DNA from: an uncultured Oscillospiraceae bacterium
GTDB lineage: Bacteria; Bacillota; Clostridia; Oscillospirales; Oscillospiraceae
DNA length: 54,458 nt
Assembly (NCBI GenBank): GCA_947624585.1
Contig: CANQKZ010000004.1
Span: 1-54,458, forward strand
Reading direction: 5' to 3'
Both the position numbers and the translations under genes were made by a program. Shown here piece by piece: positions 9,278 to 18,958 of this stretch (its first letter is position 1; every line of letters starts with the position of its first letter). The notes beneath the pieces were generated by a model, which searched no databases, was not told the origin of the DNA, and saw only the letters and a list, made by a program, of their open reading frames with translations.

Positions 9278-11545
9278 ATGGATAGGAGTGGTACTGTGGA
9301 GAAGAGAGAACAACACAAGAAGTCCGCCAGGAACAACTACGTGACGTATCTGCTTCTGTCCTTTACATCGGTGCTTTTGGTACCCTTTTTGGTGATCGCC
9401 ATCGGCATCACCGCCCTGTTTTATATGTACAGCCACCAGGTGACCCAGTCCAACATCGACAAGATCGACCACAGCATCGATCTCATCGACGACGAGCTCA
9501 CCTCGGTGACCTACATGGTCAGCTCCATGGCCACCAACGCCGACGTGGTGGCCGCCTCCGGGGTGGAGCTGGACACGGCGGGACTGCGGGCCATCACCAC
9601 CGCCATCCAGGCCCTGAAGAGCATCACCCGGTACACCACCCCGGGGCTGGAGGACGAGTACTACATCTACTTCCGGGAGTCGGACAGCGTCATCTACGAG
9701 TCCACCCTGTACCGGGGGGCGCTGTTTGAGCAGTACCTCACCGAGTGGGGCATCACCCGGGAGGAGTGGGTCCGGGATATCGTGCCGCCGGAGCTGTCCA
9801 GCGGAAAGTTCCTCATGAGCCAGTCCGGGACCCTCCAGTATGTCCAGCCCCTGAAGACCGGGACCATCAGCGGCGGCGGCAGCGGGGCGGCGGTGTTCGT
9901 GGTCAGCGGGAAGAAGCTGGAGAGCTACTTCTCCTCCATGGGGGAGTATGGGGACTACGCCCTGTACATCACTGACTCACGGGGAACGCTCCTGTACAAG
10001 AGCGACCGGGACGTGGACCGGGTGACGGACTTCTCCCACATGGCGGACCCCTTCCCGGAGAACCGGGACAGCAATATGATCCACCGGGTGTCCAACACCA
10101 ACGGGTGGAACTACTATCTGGTGTTCTCCAGCGGGGGCATCTATGAGAAGCTGGCGCTGGTCTACGCCATTGGGCTTCTGGCCGGTGTCCTTACCATCTT
10201 CTCAGCCATGATGCTGGCCCTGCACCGGTCCGTGCGGATCGGCAAGCCCATCGACGAGGTCTTCTCCCGAATCGATGTACCCAACGGGGAGGACCTGGGG
10301 CGGCGGGACTCGGAGAAGTTCAGCGCCATCGTCTCCGGGGTCTTGGACTCCAACGCCCTCCTGCGGGAGGAGATGGAGAAGAGCAAGCCCATGCGCCGGA
10401 AGATGTTCCTCCACGACCTGCTGTCTCTGGACGTGGTGAGTCCCCGGGAGATCCGGCTGATGGCGGAGAACGTGGGGGTCAACATCGACTACGACTGTTT
10501 CTGCATCGCCTCCGTGGATTTCTATGTCAACAACGACTTCAACGAGATCGACGAGCAGACCCTGGGAGACATTAAGGTCATCGAACAGGCACTGCTGGCC
10601 CGGATGGAGAAGTGGGTGGGCGAGAACGTCTGGTGTTACCAGCGCAACTACCACTCACGGCTCTTCATCTTCGGGGGCATCCGGTCCGGCGCCGTGTTGG
10701 AGCTGGCGGAGGAGCTCAGGACCTGGCTGGAGGACGTGTTCAACCTGGAATCCAACTGGGGCGTCAGCCAGAACTGCGCCGACATCCTGAACCTCTGGCG
10801 GTGCTGTGAGGAAGCGGAGACGGCCTGCGGCCGGTGCAGTATCCGGGACCACATCCTGTGCTACTCCGCCCAGATGGAGGACCGGAAGAGCATCTACTTC
10901 ACCGCCCGGGCGGAGGAGCGGATCGTTGGCAGCGTCCGTTCCGGGGATGACCAGGCGGTCCGGGACCTGTTGAACCTGATCTTCGAGGAGAATTTCGAGA
11001 ACAGGACCATCACCAGGGCCAACCTCCTGAAGCTCAACGAGAAGCTCACGGATCTGCTGATCTCCCTGGAAACCGAGGGGGACGGAACACCGGAGAGGCT
11101 CATCCGGGTCCGGGAGATCGCCGGTGACCCGGAGCGGTTCTCGGCGGAGGATTACCGGCAGGCGGTGACGGAGGCTTTCGTGGGCCAGTGCAGCGCCGTC
11201 AGCCAGGAGAAGAACTTCCAGAAGAGCAAGCTGGTGAACAGCATCAAGGAGTACATCCTGGCCAATTGGCAGAACGCCGACCTGGGGCTGTCCATGGTAG
11301 GAAGGATCTTCCAGCTCTCCGAGGGGTACGTCTCTACGGTGTTCAAGGAGCAGACGGGGGTGAACTTCGTCAGCTATGTGGAGAACGTCCGGATGGAACA
11401 CGCCTGCGAGTTGCTGAGGACCACCCAGATGAGCGTGGACGAGATCGGCGCCGCCGTGGGGTACAACAGCGTCCAGTCCTTCCGGCGGGCCTTCAAGCGG
11501 GTGTACAACGAGAGCCCCAACGATTACAGGAAGAACGCCCGGTAG
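9278..11545 (+). CDS. Membrane-anchored AraC-family regulator (YesS/YtdP-like)
   Basis: N-terminal TM, extracellular sensor, C-terminal ANWQNADLGLSMVGRIFQLSEGYVSTVFKEQTGVNFVSYVENVRMEHACELL...GYNSVQSFRRAFKRVYNESPNDYRK. Confidence 0.93.
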   Translation: MDRSGTVEKREQHKKSARNNYVTYLLLSFTSVLLVPFLVIAIGITALFYMYSHQVTQSNIDKIDHSIDLIDDELTSVTYMVSSMATNADVVAASGVELDTAGLRAITTAIQALKSITRYTTPGLEDEYYIYFRESDSVIYESTLYRGALFEQYLTEWGITREEWVRDIVPPELSSGKFLMSQSGTLQYVQPLKTGTISGGGSGAAVFVVSGKKLESYFSSMGEYGDYALYITDSRGTLLYKSDRDVDRVTDFSHMADPFPENRDSNMIHRVSNTNGWNYYLVFSSGGIYEKLALVYAIGLLAGVLTIFSAMMLALHRSVRIGKPIDEVFSRIDVPNGEDLGRRDSEKFSAIVSGVLDSNALLREEMEKSKPMRRKMFLHDLLSLDVVSPREIRLMAENVGVNIDYDCFCIASVDFYVNNDFNEIDEQTLGDIKVIEQALLARMEKWVGENVWCYQRNYHSRLFIFGGIRSGAVLELAEELRTWLEDVFNLESNWGVSQNCADILNLWRCCEEAETACGRCSIRDHILCYSAQMEDRKSIYFTARAEERIVGSVRSGDDQAVRDLLNLIFEENFENRTITRANLLKLNEKLTDLLISLETEGDGTPERLIRVREIAGDPERFSAEDYRQAVTEAFVGQCSAVSQEKNFQKSKLVNSIKEYILANWQNADLGLSMVGRIFQLSEGYVSTVFKEQTGVNFVSYVENVRMEHACELLRTTQMSVDEIGAAVGYNSVQSFRRAFKRVYNESPNDYRKNAR

Positions 11546-11568
11546 CCCGGAGGAACAGGAGGAGATCT

Positions 11569-13827
11569 ATGGAGCTTCACTATACGAAACCCGCAGACTA
11601 CTGGGACCAGGCGCTCCCGGTGGGGAACGGGCGGCTGGGGGCAATGGTCTTTGGTGGTGTCCGGCGGGAGAGAATACAGCTCAACGAGGAGGGGCTTTGG
11701 AGCGGCGGTCCCCAGGACCGGATAAACCCCGACTGCGCCGGAGCTCTGGCGAAAATCAGGGCGCTTTTCCTTCAGGGTCAGGTGGAGGAGGCACAGAGGC
11801 TGGCCGTCTCCGACCTGTCCGGTACGCCCTACACCCAGAGGATGTACCAGACTCTGGGGGACCTGTGGCTGGATTTCTTTGAAAAGGACGGCCAGGACCC
11901 GGACGCGCCCGCCTGCGGCTATCGCCGGGGCCTGGACCTGGAACGGGCGGTGGCATGGACGCGGTATGAGAGGGGCGGGACGCTCTTTGAAAGGCAGGTC
12001 TTTGCCTCCCGCCCCGCCGATTGTCTCGTCCTTCGCCTGACCGCCAGGGGTGGAGGGAGGATGAGCTTTACCTGCCGCCTGGACCGGAAGCGCCACATGG
12101 ATTTTGCGGAACACACTGAGGACGGCACGCTCCTTTGCGGCGGGGATCAGCACGGTATCGGCTGGGCCGTGGGACTTGCTGTCCTCTCCGCAGACGGCGA
12201 ACGGGAGACTGCCGGGACCCGCCTGACAGTCCGCGGGGTACGGGATGTGACCCTGATTCTCACCGCCAAAACAGCCGTTGGCTGTGAGGCGCGCGCTCTG
12301 GCCCGGAGAACGGCGGACAGTCTCCGGGAGCTTCGGACGTCCTCCCCGACCCCGGAGGCACTTTTGAAGGCCCACATAGAGGATCATCGGGCGCTTTTTG
12401 ACTGGGTGAAGTTGCGGCTGGGCGAGGATCGGAAGGCGGAGGACATCCCCACGGATGAGCGTCTGCGCCGGTTCGCTGTGGGAGCGGAGGACCCTGGCCT
12501 TGCGGCTCTTTACTTTCAGTACGGGCGGTATCTGACGATCGCCGGGAGCCGTCCCGGAGGTCTGCCCCTGACGCTCCAGGGCATATGGAACGAGGAATTC
12601 ATGCCGCCCTGGGACTCCAAATACACCATCAACATCAACCTGGAGATGAACTACTGGCCTGTGTACGTGGGCGCTCTTGCCGAGTGCGCGCAGCCCTACT
12701 TTGCCCTTCTGCGGCGGGTGGCGGAGAACGGACGGGAGACGGCGCGGCGGATGTACGGCTGCCGGGGGTTCGTCGCCCACCACAACACGGATATCCACGC
12801 GGACACCGCTCCCCAGGACGAGTACATCCCCGCCAGCTACTGGGTCATGGGCGGGGCGTGGCTGGCGACCGCCATATGGGAGCACTGGCTCTTCACCGGT
12901 GACCGGGTGCACTTGCGGGAAAACTTCGACATTTTGGAGAGCGCGGTGGAGTTCTTCGCGGATTTCCTTCAGGAGAACGAGCGCGGGGAGCTTGTGACCC
13001 TGCCCTCGGTGTCGCCGGAGAACAGTTACGAGCTGGAGGGGCGGCGGTTGTGGATGTGCCGGATGCCCGCCATGGACATTGAGATCCTGACCGACCTGCT
13101 GAACGCCTATCTGGGCGCGGCGAAGGAACTGGGCGCGGGGAACATGACGGAGAAGGCGCGGGAGATGATGGCAAAGCTCCCACCCTTGAAGATCGCCTCC
13201 GACGGGCGGCTTGTGGAATGGGAGCGGGAATATGGGGAGCCGGAGCCGGGACACCGGCACATCTCTCACCTGTATGCGCTCTACCCCAGCGCGCAGATTG
13301 ACCCGGAGGACACGCCGGAGCTGGCCCAGGCCGCAAGGCGCTCCCTGGAGTACCGTCTTGCCCACGGCGGCGGTCACACCGGGTGGAGCAGGGCGTGGAT
13401 TGTCCTCTTTTGGGCGCGTCTCCGGGAGGGGGACAGGGCCTTCGGGGATCTGCGGGCGTTGCTTGCGGACTCCACATTTGAAAACCTGATGGACAGCCAC
13501 CCCTCCAGGGGACGGGAGCGAGGCCGGGTCTTTCAAATCGACGGCAACATGGGCGGCGCCGCTGGTATCGTCGAGCTGCTGGTCCAGAGCCACAACGGGC
13601 GGATCCGTATCCTGCCCGCCCTGCCCTCCGCATGGCCGGAGGGGAGCGCGGAGGGACTTAGGGTCCGGGGAAACGGCGAGGTGACCATCAGCTGGCGGGA
13701 CGGGAGATTGAGTGATTTCCGGCTTCTGGCCCACAGCCCCATGGAGACAACGGTGATTTACGGCGAAGAGAAGCACACCGTCAGACTGGCCGCAGGGGAA
13801 ACTTGGCGCTGGCCGGAAGGAGAGTAA
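11569..13827 (+). CDS. Glycoside hydrolase family 95 protein (alpha-L-fucosidase/alpha-L-galactosidase type)
   Basis: MELHYTKPADYWDQALPVGNGRLGAMVFGGVRRERIQLNEEGLWSGGP; INLEMNYWPVYVGALAEC; FQIDGNMGGAAGIVELLVQSH. Confidence 0.93.
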   Translation: MELHYTKPADYWDQALPVGNGRLGAMVFGGVRRERIQLNEEGLWSGGPQDRINPDCAGALAKIRALFLQGQVEEAQRLAVSDLSGTPYTQRMYQTLGDLWLDFFEKDGQDPDAPACGYRRGLDLERAVAWTRYERGGTLFERQVFASRPADCLVLRLTARGGGRMSFTCRLDRKRHMDFAEHTEDGTLLCGGDQHGIGWAVGLAVLSADGERETAGTRLTVRGVRDVTLILTAKTAVGCEARALARRTADSLRELRTSSPTPEALLKAHIEDHRALFDWVKLRLGEDRKAEDIPTDERLRRFAVGAEDPGLAALYFQYGRYLTIAGSRPGGLPLTLQGIWNEEFMPPWDSKYTININLEMNYWPVYVGALAECAQPYFALLRRVAENGRETARRMYGCRGFVAHHNTDIHADTAPQDEYIPASYWVMGGAWLATAIWEHWLFTGDRVHLRENFDILESAVEFFADFLQENERGELVTLPSVSPENSYELEGRRLWMCRMPAMDIEILTDLLNAYLGAAKELGAGNMTEKAREMMAKLPPLKIASDGRLVEWEREYGEPEPGHRHISHLYALYPSAQIDPEDTPELAQAARRSLEYRLAHGGGHTGWSRAWIVLFWARLREGDRAFGDLRALLADSTFENLMDSHPSRGRERGRVFQIDGNMGGAAGIVELLVQSHNGRIRILPALPSAWPEGSAEGLRVRGNGEVTISWRDGRLSDFRLLAHSPMETTVIYGEEKHTVRLAAGETWRWPEGE

Positions 13828-13830
13828 GGT

Positions 13831-14880
13831 ATGCGTATCGAGAACGGATTTCAGATCGCGGCCATCCCCGAGCCGCCCCTGCGGGTCTACGGCCTGGCGG
13901 TGGCGGACCGAGAGGAGCGGCGGTTCTGGCGTCTGCCGGAGCATATGCTGGAGCGGATGCCCCAGTACGATTTTCTGGGCCGCCGGAGCGTGGGAGGCCG
14001 GGTGAGGTTTTCCACGGATTCGGAAAAGATATTTGTTCGCATGACCCTGGACACCTGCCGGGAGGATGTCAATATCCCCCTGTCTGGCTCCGCAGGCGCG
14101 GATATCTATTTGGGCGCGGGGAAAGCCGCGCCGTTTCTGGGTTATATCGCCCCCGGCGTCCATACTGGCGACGAAATTACCGTGGAAAAAATCTTCATCA
14201 AGGGACCGTGGCTGGAGACGGTGACAGTGAATCTGCCCCGGAACGATCTGCTCCTGGCCCTGGAGATTGGCGTAGAGGAGGGCGCTTGTCTGCGGGAGGC
14301 GCCGAAGTACAGGACGGCAGCCCCCATCGTCTTTTACGGTTCCTCCATCACCGAGGGCGGCTGTGCCTGCCGGGTGGGGTGCTCCTACGTGAACTTGGTG
14401 AGCCGCTGGCTGGATGCGGATTTTTTGAATTTCGGCTTCTCCGGCAAGGCCCGTGGGGAGCGGGAATTTGCTGAATACATAGCCTCGCTGGAGCATATCA
14501 GCGCATTTGTGTACGATTACGACCACAACGCCCCAGACGCGGAGCATCTGCGGGCCACTCACGAGGCGTTTTTCCAAATCGTTCGGGCCGCGCACCCCCA
14601 TCTGCCCGTGTTGATGCTCAGCCGCCCGGATACGGACAAGGACCCAGTGGACGCGGCGGCGCGGCGGGACATCATCCGGGCGACATATGAGCGCGCCAGG
14701 GCCGCTGGGGACGGGAGCGTGTGGTTTTTGGATGGCGGGGCCTTTTTCTGCCCGGAGGGGCGGGCGGAGTGTACCGTGGACGGCACCCACCCCAACTCCC
14801 TGGGCTTCATGCGGATGGCGGAGGCGGTCTACCCTGTGCTCCACGCGATGCTCTACAGGAGGCGGGACGGGGATGTTTGA
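13831..14880 (+). CDS. SGNH/GDSL-type hydrolase
   Basis: VFYGSSITEGGCACRVGCSYVNLVSRWL; VDGTHPNSLGFMRMA. Confidence 0.88.
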   Translation: MRIENGFQIAAIPEPPLRVYGLAVADREERRFWRLPEHMLERMPQYDFLGRRSVGGRVRFSTDSEKIFVRMTLDTCREDVNIPLSGSAGADIYLGAGKAAPFLGYIAPGVHTGDEITVEKIFIKGPWLETVTVNLPRNDLLLALEIGVEEGACLREAPKYRTAAPIVFYGSSITEGGCACRVGCSYVNLVSRWLDADFLNFGFSGKARGEREFAEYIASLEHISAFVYDYDHNAPDAEHLRATHEAFFQIVRAAHPHLPVLMLSRPDTDKDPVDAAARRDIIRATYERARAAGDGSVWFLDGGAFFCPEGRAECTVDGTHPNSLGFMRMAEAVYPVLHAMLYRRRDGDV

Positions 14881-16237
14881 GTTTTTGCCCGTCCCCCCGG
14901 AGGAGCACGGAATCTCCTTGGAGGTGGTGGGGGATTTCGAGCGGAGACTTGAAGAGCGCCAGGTGCGGATGCACGGGTATTTGATGCTCTCCGGCGGCAG
15001 GCTGATAGCGGAGCGATATTGGCCCCCTTACGGGCTGGACGTGAACCATCGTATGTACTCCGTTACCAAGAGTTTCACCGCCCTGGCCATTGGACTGCTG
15101 GCTGGGGAGGGGAGAATCGCTCTGACGGACCCTGTCTGCAAATATTTCCCGGACAAGCTGCCCCCGGCGGGACCCCACCCCTGGTGCGCGGAGACGACGG
15201 TGGAGGACATGCTGACCATGCGCACCTGCCACGGCTCCACCACCTACAAGCGGTACGAGGGGGACTGGGTAGAGTCCTTCTTCCGGGTGGAGCCGGCGGA
15301 CCACATACCGGGCACCGTGTTCGCCTACGACACCTCCTCCTCCCACGTGCTGGCCGCCCTGACGGAGCGGATGACCGGGATGACAATGTTGGACTACCTG
15401 AGAAAAAACGCCCTCAATGAGATGGGGTTTTCCAAGGGCGCGTACATCCTCCCTGACCCATACGGCGTCTCCCAGGGAGGAACGGGCCTCATGTGTACCC
15501 TCCGGGACGTGGCGCGGACGGCGTACCTGTGCCTCCACGGCGGGGTGTTTGACGGACGGGCGCTTCTGCCGCGGGAGTTCATGGGCCGCGCCCTTCAAAA
15601 TCACGTGCCCACCGATCTTCAAAGCTCCATGGACGAGCAATTTGGCTACGGGTACTTCTTCTGGATGGCCCGCAAGCGGGGATTTGTGATGTACGGCATG
15701 GGCGGTCAGTTGGCCCTGTGCTTCCCGGAGGCGGACTTCTGCCTTGCCACCATGGCGGACACCATCGGCGACCCGGCGGGACTTCAGAAGATCTACGACA
15801 GCTTTTATGAGACGATCTGGCCCTGTCTGAACATCTCGGACGCGCCGGTTGAGCCGGTCAAGCCGGAACCGCCCGCCGCTTTTTCCGGGCGGTACGTATT
15901 CTACGATAACCCCATGGGGTGGAAATGGGCGGAGATTGACCCTCGGCGGCGGGAGCTGCGCTTTGAGACGCCGGAGGGGCCCGCCGCACTGGGATATGGC
16001 AAGGGAGCGTACCAGACAGGCCGGATGTTTCCGGGGACCTCTTACCCCTGCGAGTGTGAGGGCGAGTGGAAGAGGGGCCATTTCCTCCTGCGGTGCTTTG
16101 TGACGGGGGAGGAGCAGGGACACGTCTTTATGGACTTCGCCCCCAAGGACATGCGCCTTGGCGTGCGCGTGACGGCCACGGGAGAGCCGTTTTTCCGGTA
16201 TTTCCGGGGCTTTGCCTCGGCTTACAAGGTCGAATAG
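14873..16237 (+). CDS. Serine hydrolase (beta-lactamase family)
   Basis: RMYSVTKSFTALAIGLL (SxxK), YDTSSSHVLAALTERMTG (YxS-like); start ATG 14873 overlaps the previous stop. Confidence 0.88.
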   Translation: MFEFLPVPPEEHGISLEVVGDFERRLEERQVRMHGYLMLSGGRLIAERYWPPYGLDVNHRMYSVTKSFTALAIGLLAGEGRIALTDPVCKYFPDKLPPAGPHPWCAETTVEDMLTMRTCHGSTTYKRYEGDWVESFFRVEPADHIPGTVFAYDTSSSHVLAALTERMTGMTMLDYLRKNALNEMGFSKGAYILPDPYGVSQGGTGLMCTLRDVARTAYLCLHGGVFDGRALLPREFMGRALQNHVPTDLQSSMDEQFGYGYFFWMARKRGFVMYGMGGQLALCFPEADFCLATMADTIGDPAGLQKIYDSFYETIWPCLNISDAPVEPVKPEPPAAFSGRYVFYDNPMGWKWAEIDPRRRELRFETPEGPAALGYGKGAYQTGRMFPGTSYPCECEGEWKRGHFLLRCFVTGEEQGHVFMDFAPKDMRLGVRVTATGEPFFRYFRGFASAYKVE

Positions 16238-16278
16238 GAAATATGATTTGCCCGCGATCCGGGCGGAAGGAGAACAGT

Positions 16279-17823
16279 ATGAGCAACGAAAGACAGTACC
16301 ACAACCTCGTCCAGCGGGGCTTTTTTCCGGACCCTTCGGTTATCCGGGTGGGGGATGACTTCTACATGGTCAACTCCAGCTTCCAGTACTTCCCCGCCAT
16401 TCCCATCTCCCACTCCAGGGATATGGTTCACTGGCACATCATCGGTCACGCCATCACAAACCCTGAGTGGCTGGACCTTTCCGACATCAGGGATTCCCAC
16501 GGCATCTGGGCGCCAGATATCTCTTATGTGGACGGGAAATTCTACATCTTCGCCCCCCTGCGTCTCAACGGTGACGGCATACGGGGCAACGACGTGCTGC
16601 GCCGTCAGCTGGTGATGGTGTCTGATAGGCCTGAGGGACCGTATTCCAAGCCGGTGTGCCTGGAGGTGGACAACATCGATCCCTCCCACTTTGTGGACGA
16701 CGACGGCAGCCGCTATATCGTCACGGCGGCGGGGGCCACGGTGGTGCCGCTGACGCCGGACAGCCTTGCCCTTGACGGGGAGAGCCGGGTGGTCTGGGCC
16801 GGCACCGGGGAGCGGTGTCCCGAGGGACCCCACATCTTCAAGAAGGACGGCTGGTACTACGCCATGCTGGCGGAGGGTGGCACCGGTTACAACCACGGCA
16901 TCAACGTGGCCCGCAGCCGGGAGCTCTTCGGGGAGTATGAGAATTCCCCCTACAACCCGGTGATGCGGCAAAGGGACCCGGAGGCCCCCATCCAGAGGGC
17001 GGGCCACGGGACGCTGGTGCAGGACCAGAAGGGCAAGTGGTGGTGCTACTACCTGTGCGGGCGGCCCAACGAGGGGCGGTACACCACCGTGGGCCGGGAG
17101 ACGGCCCTGGATCCGGTGGAGTGGACCGGGGACGGCTGGTTCACCGTGAACAACGGCAACGGCCCCAGTCTCACTCAGACTGTCCCGGACCTGCCCGAAT
17201 GCGTATTTTCAAGAAACACCTTTGACGATTTTGACAGCGAGAAGCTCAACTTGGAGTGGGAGTTCGTGCGTAATCCGGATAACGGATCCTGGTCCCTGAC
17301 GGAGCGGCCGGGGTGGTTCCGAATCTGGACGCGGGACGGGCAGCTTTCGGAGCGGAGGGCCAAAAATACCCTTGTGCGCCGGGAGCAGGAGCTGACCTAC
17401 CGGGCGGAGACGAAGCTGGAGTTCTCCCCCGACCGGGACGGGGAGCAGGCGGGGGTCGTCTGCTATTACAGCACCGTCACCTACGCCCGTTTTGCCCTGT
17501 GCTGCGAGGGGGGAAGGAAGCTGCGGCTCGTCATCAACCGCAACCACGGGGAGGAGCTGATGGCGGAGGTTTCGGAGGTGCCGGAGGGGCCTGTGTGGCT
17601 GGCGGTGGACGTGAAGGGGCTGACCAGGACTTTCCTCTACAGCTTCGACGGCCAGACCTGGCGGACCGCCGGGACGCTGGAAAACTGCGTCTATCTGTGC
17701 GACGAGGGCGTGCCTGACGACCACAAACGCCACACCGGGACCCTGGTGGGCATCTACGCCAACAACGGCGGCTGCGGAAGCAGAAAGGCGGCGGACTTTG
17801 ACTACTTCAAGTATGAGGACTGA
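16279..17823 (+). CDS. Glycoside hydrolase family 43 protein
   Basis: GFFPDPSVIRVGDDFYMVNSSFQYFPAIPISHSRDMVHW; GIWAPDISYVDGKFYIF. Confidence 0.93.
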   Translation: MSNERQYHNLVQRGFFPDPSVIRVGDDFYMVNSSFQYFPAIPISHSRDMVHWHIIGHAITNPEWLDLSDIRDSHGIWAPDISYVDGKFYIFAPLRLNGDGIRGNDVLRRQLVMVSDRPEGPYSKPVCLEVDNIDPSHFVDDDGSRYIVTAAGATVVPLTPDSLALDGESRVVWAGTGERCPEGPHIFKKDGWYYAMLAEGGTGYNHGINVARSRELFGEYENSPYNPVMRQRDPEAPIQRAGHGTLVQDQKGKWWCYYLCGRPNEGRYTTVGRETALDPVEWTGDGWFTVNNGNGPSLTQTVPDLPECVFSRNTFDDFDSEKLNLEWEFVRNPDNGSWSLTERPGWFRIWTRDGQLSERRAKNTLVRREQELTYRAETKLEFSPDRDGEQAGVVCYYSTVTYARFALCCEGGRKLRLVINRNHGEELMAEVSEVPEGPVWLAVDVKGLTRTFLYSFDGQTWRTAGTLENCVYLCDEGVPDDHKRHTGTLVGIYANNGGCGSRKAADFDYFKYED

Positions 17824-18958
17824 CCCGGAATGGCCGGCGGGGGAACGCATATGGCGGTATTTGCGCCTCATTTACTCCGATGATGCCCGCATCGACCGAA
17901 ACAAGTGGAACTATGCGGACGGCTGTCTCCTTCTGGCCGCAAAGCAGATCTTTGATGCCACCGGTCTTAGCCGATTCCGGGACTATGTGCTGAGATACAC
18001 GGACCGCTATGTGAGAGGCGACGGGACCATCGCCACCTACAGGCCGGAGGATCGGAAGCTGGACGACATTCTTCCCGGTCGTGCGGTGCTCTTCGCCCTG
18101 CGGGAGACAGGGGAGGACCGATACAGGCTGGCTCTGGAGACTCTAGAGGCGCATCTGGAGGCTCAGCCCAGAACATCCTCCGGGAACTATTGGCACAAGA
18201 AAATATACCCCCATCAGGTGTGGCTGGATGGACTTTTCATGGCCCAGCCCTTCCGGGCGGAGCTGGACGCCTTTCACGGGAGGAGAGAGTGTTTGCCTGA
18301 CATTCTCTCCCAGTTTGAGAACGTCCGCCGGTATATGCGGGATGAAAAGACAGGCCTCTACGTCCACGGCTGGGACGAGAGCCGCACGGCCTTTTGGGTG
18401 GACAGCTCCACGGGCCGCTCCAAAAATGTCTGGCTCCGTGCCATGGGATGGTTCCTGATGGCCCTGGCGGACACGGTGGAGGCGGCGGGGCCGGATATGC
18501 GAGGGGAGCTTGAGCCTCTGGGGAAACAGCTTCGGGAGGCGCTGGACGCCCTTCTTCCCTGGCAGGACCGGGAGACCGGACTTTTCTGGCAGGTGGCGGA
18601 CCGGCCCGATCTTCACAAGCTCGGGAACTATCTTGAGACCTCCGGCTCCGCCATGACGGCTGCGGCCATCCTGAAGGGCTGCCAGCTGGGACTGCTCCCG
18701 GAGGAGCGATACCGCCCCGCCGCGGAAAAAGCCCTGGAAGGTATCGCACGGGAGAGGCTCGCGGAGCGGGACGGTGCCCTGGTCCTCACCGGCACCTGCG
18801 CCGTGGCAGGACTGGGGCCGGAACGGGGACGCAGGGACGGGACATGCGAATACTACTTCTCAGAACCCGTCGCCGACAACGACAACAAGGGCGCGGCCGC
18901 GCTGGCTATGGCGTGGGCGCAGGAAATATTGCTGAGACAGGGGGCTGTAGACAGATGA
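17813..18958 (+). CDS. Glycoside hydrolase family 105 (unsaturated rhamnogalacturonyl/glucuronyl hydrolase)
   Basis: YWHKKIYPHQVWLDGLFMAQPF; HGWDESRTAFWVDSSTGRSKNVWLRAMGWFLMAL. Confidence 0.93.
   Translation: MRTDPEWPAGERIWRYLRLIYSDDARIDRNKWNYADGCLLLAAKQIFDATGLSRFRDYVLRYTDRYVRGDGTIATYRPEDRKLDDILPGRAVLFALRETGEDRYRLALETLEAHLEAQPRTSSGNYWHKKIYPHQVWLDGLFMAQPFRAELDAFHGRRECLPDILSQFENVRRYMRDEKTGLYVHGWDESRTAFWVDSSTGRSKNVWLRAMGWFLMALADTVEAAGPDMRGELEPLGKQLREALDALLPWQDRETGLFWQVADRPDLHKLGNYLETSGSAMTAAAILKGCQLGLLPEERYRPAAEKALEGIARERLAERDGALVLTGTCAVAGLGPERGRRDGTCEYYFSEPVADNDNKGAAALAMAWAQEILLRQGAVDR

Noticed and set aside
11524-14844. 1106-aa minus-strand ORF
   Set aside because: Antisense to clear GH95 and SGNH genes; proline/arginine/histidine-rich shadow ORF typical of high-GC codon structure.
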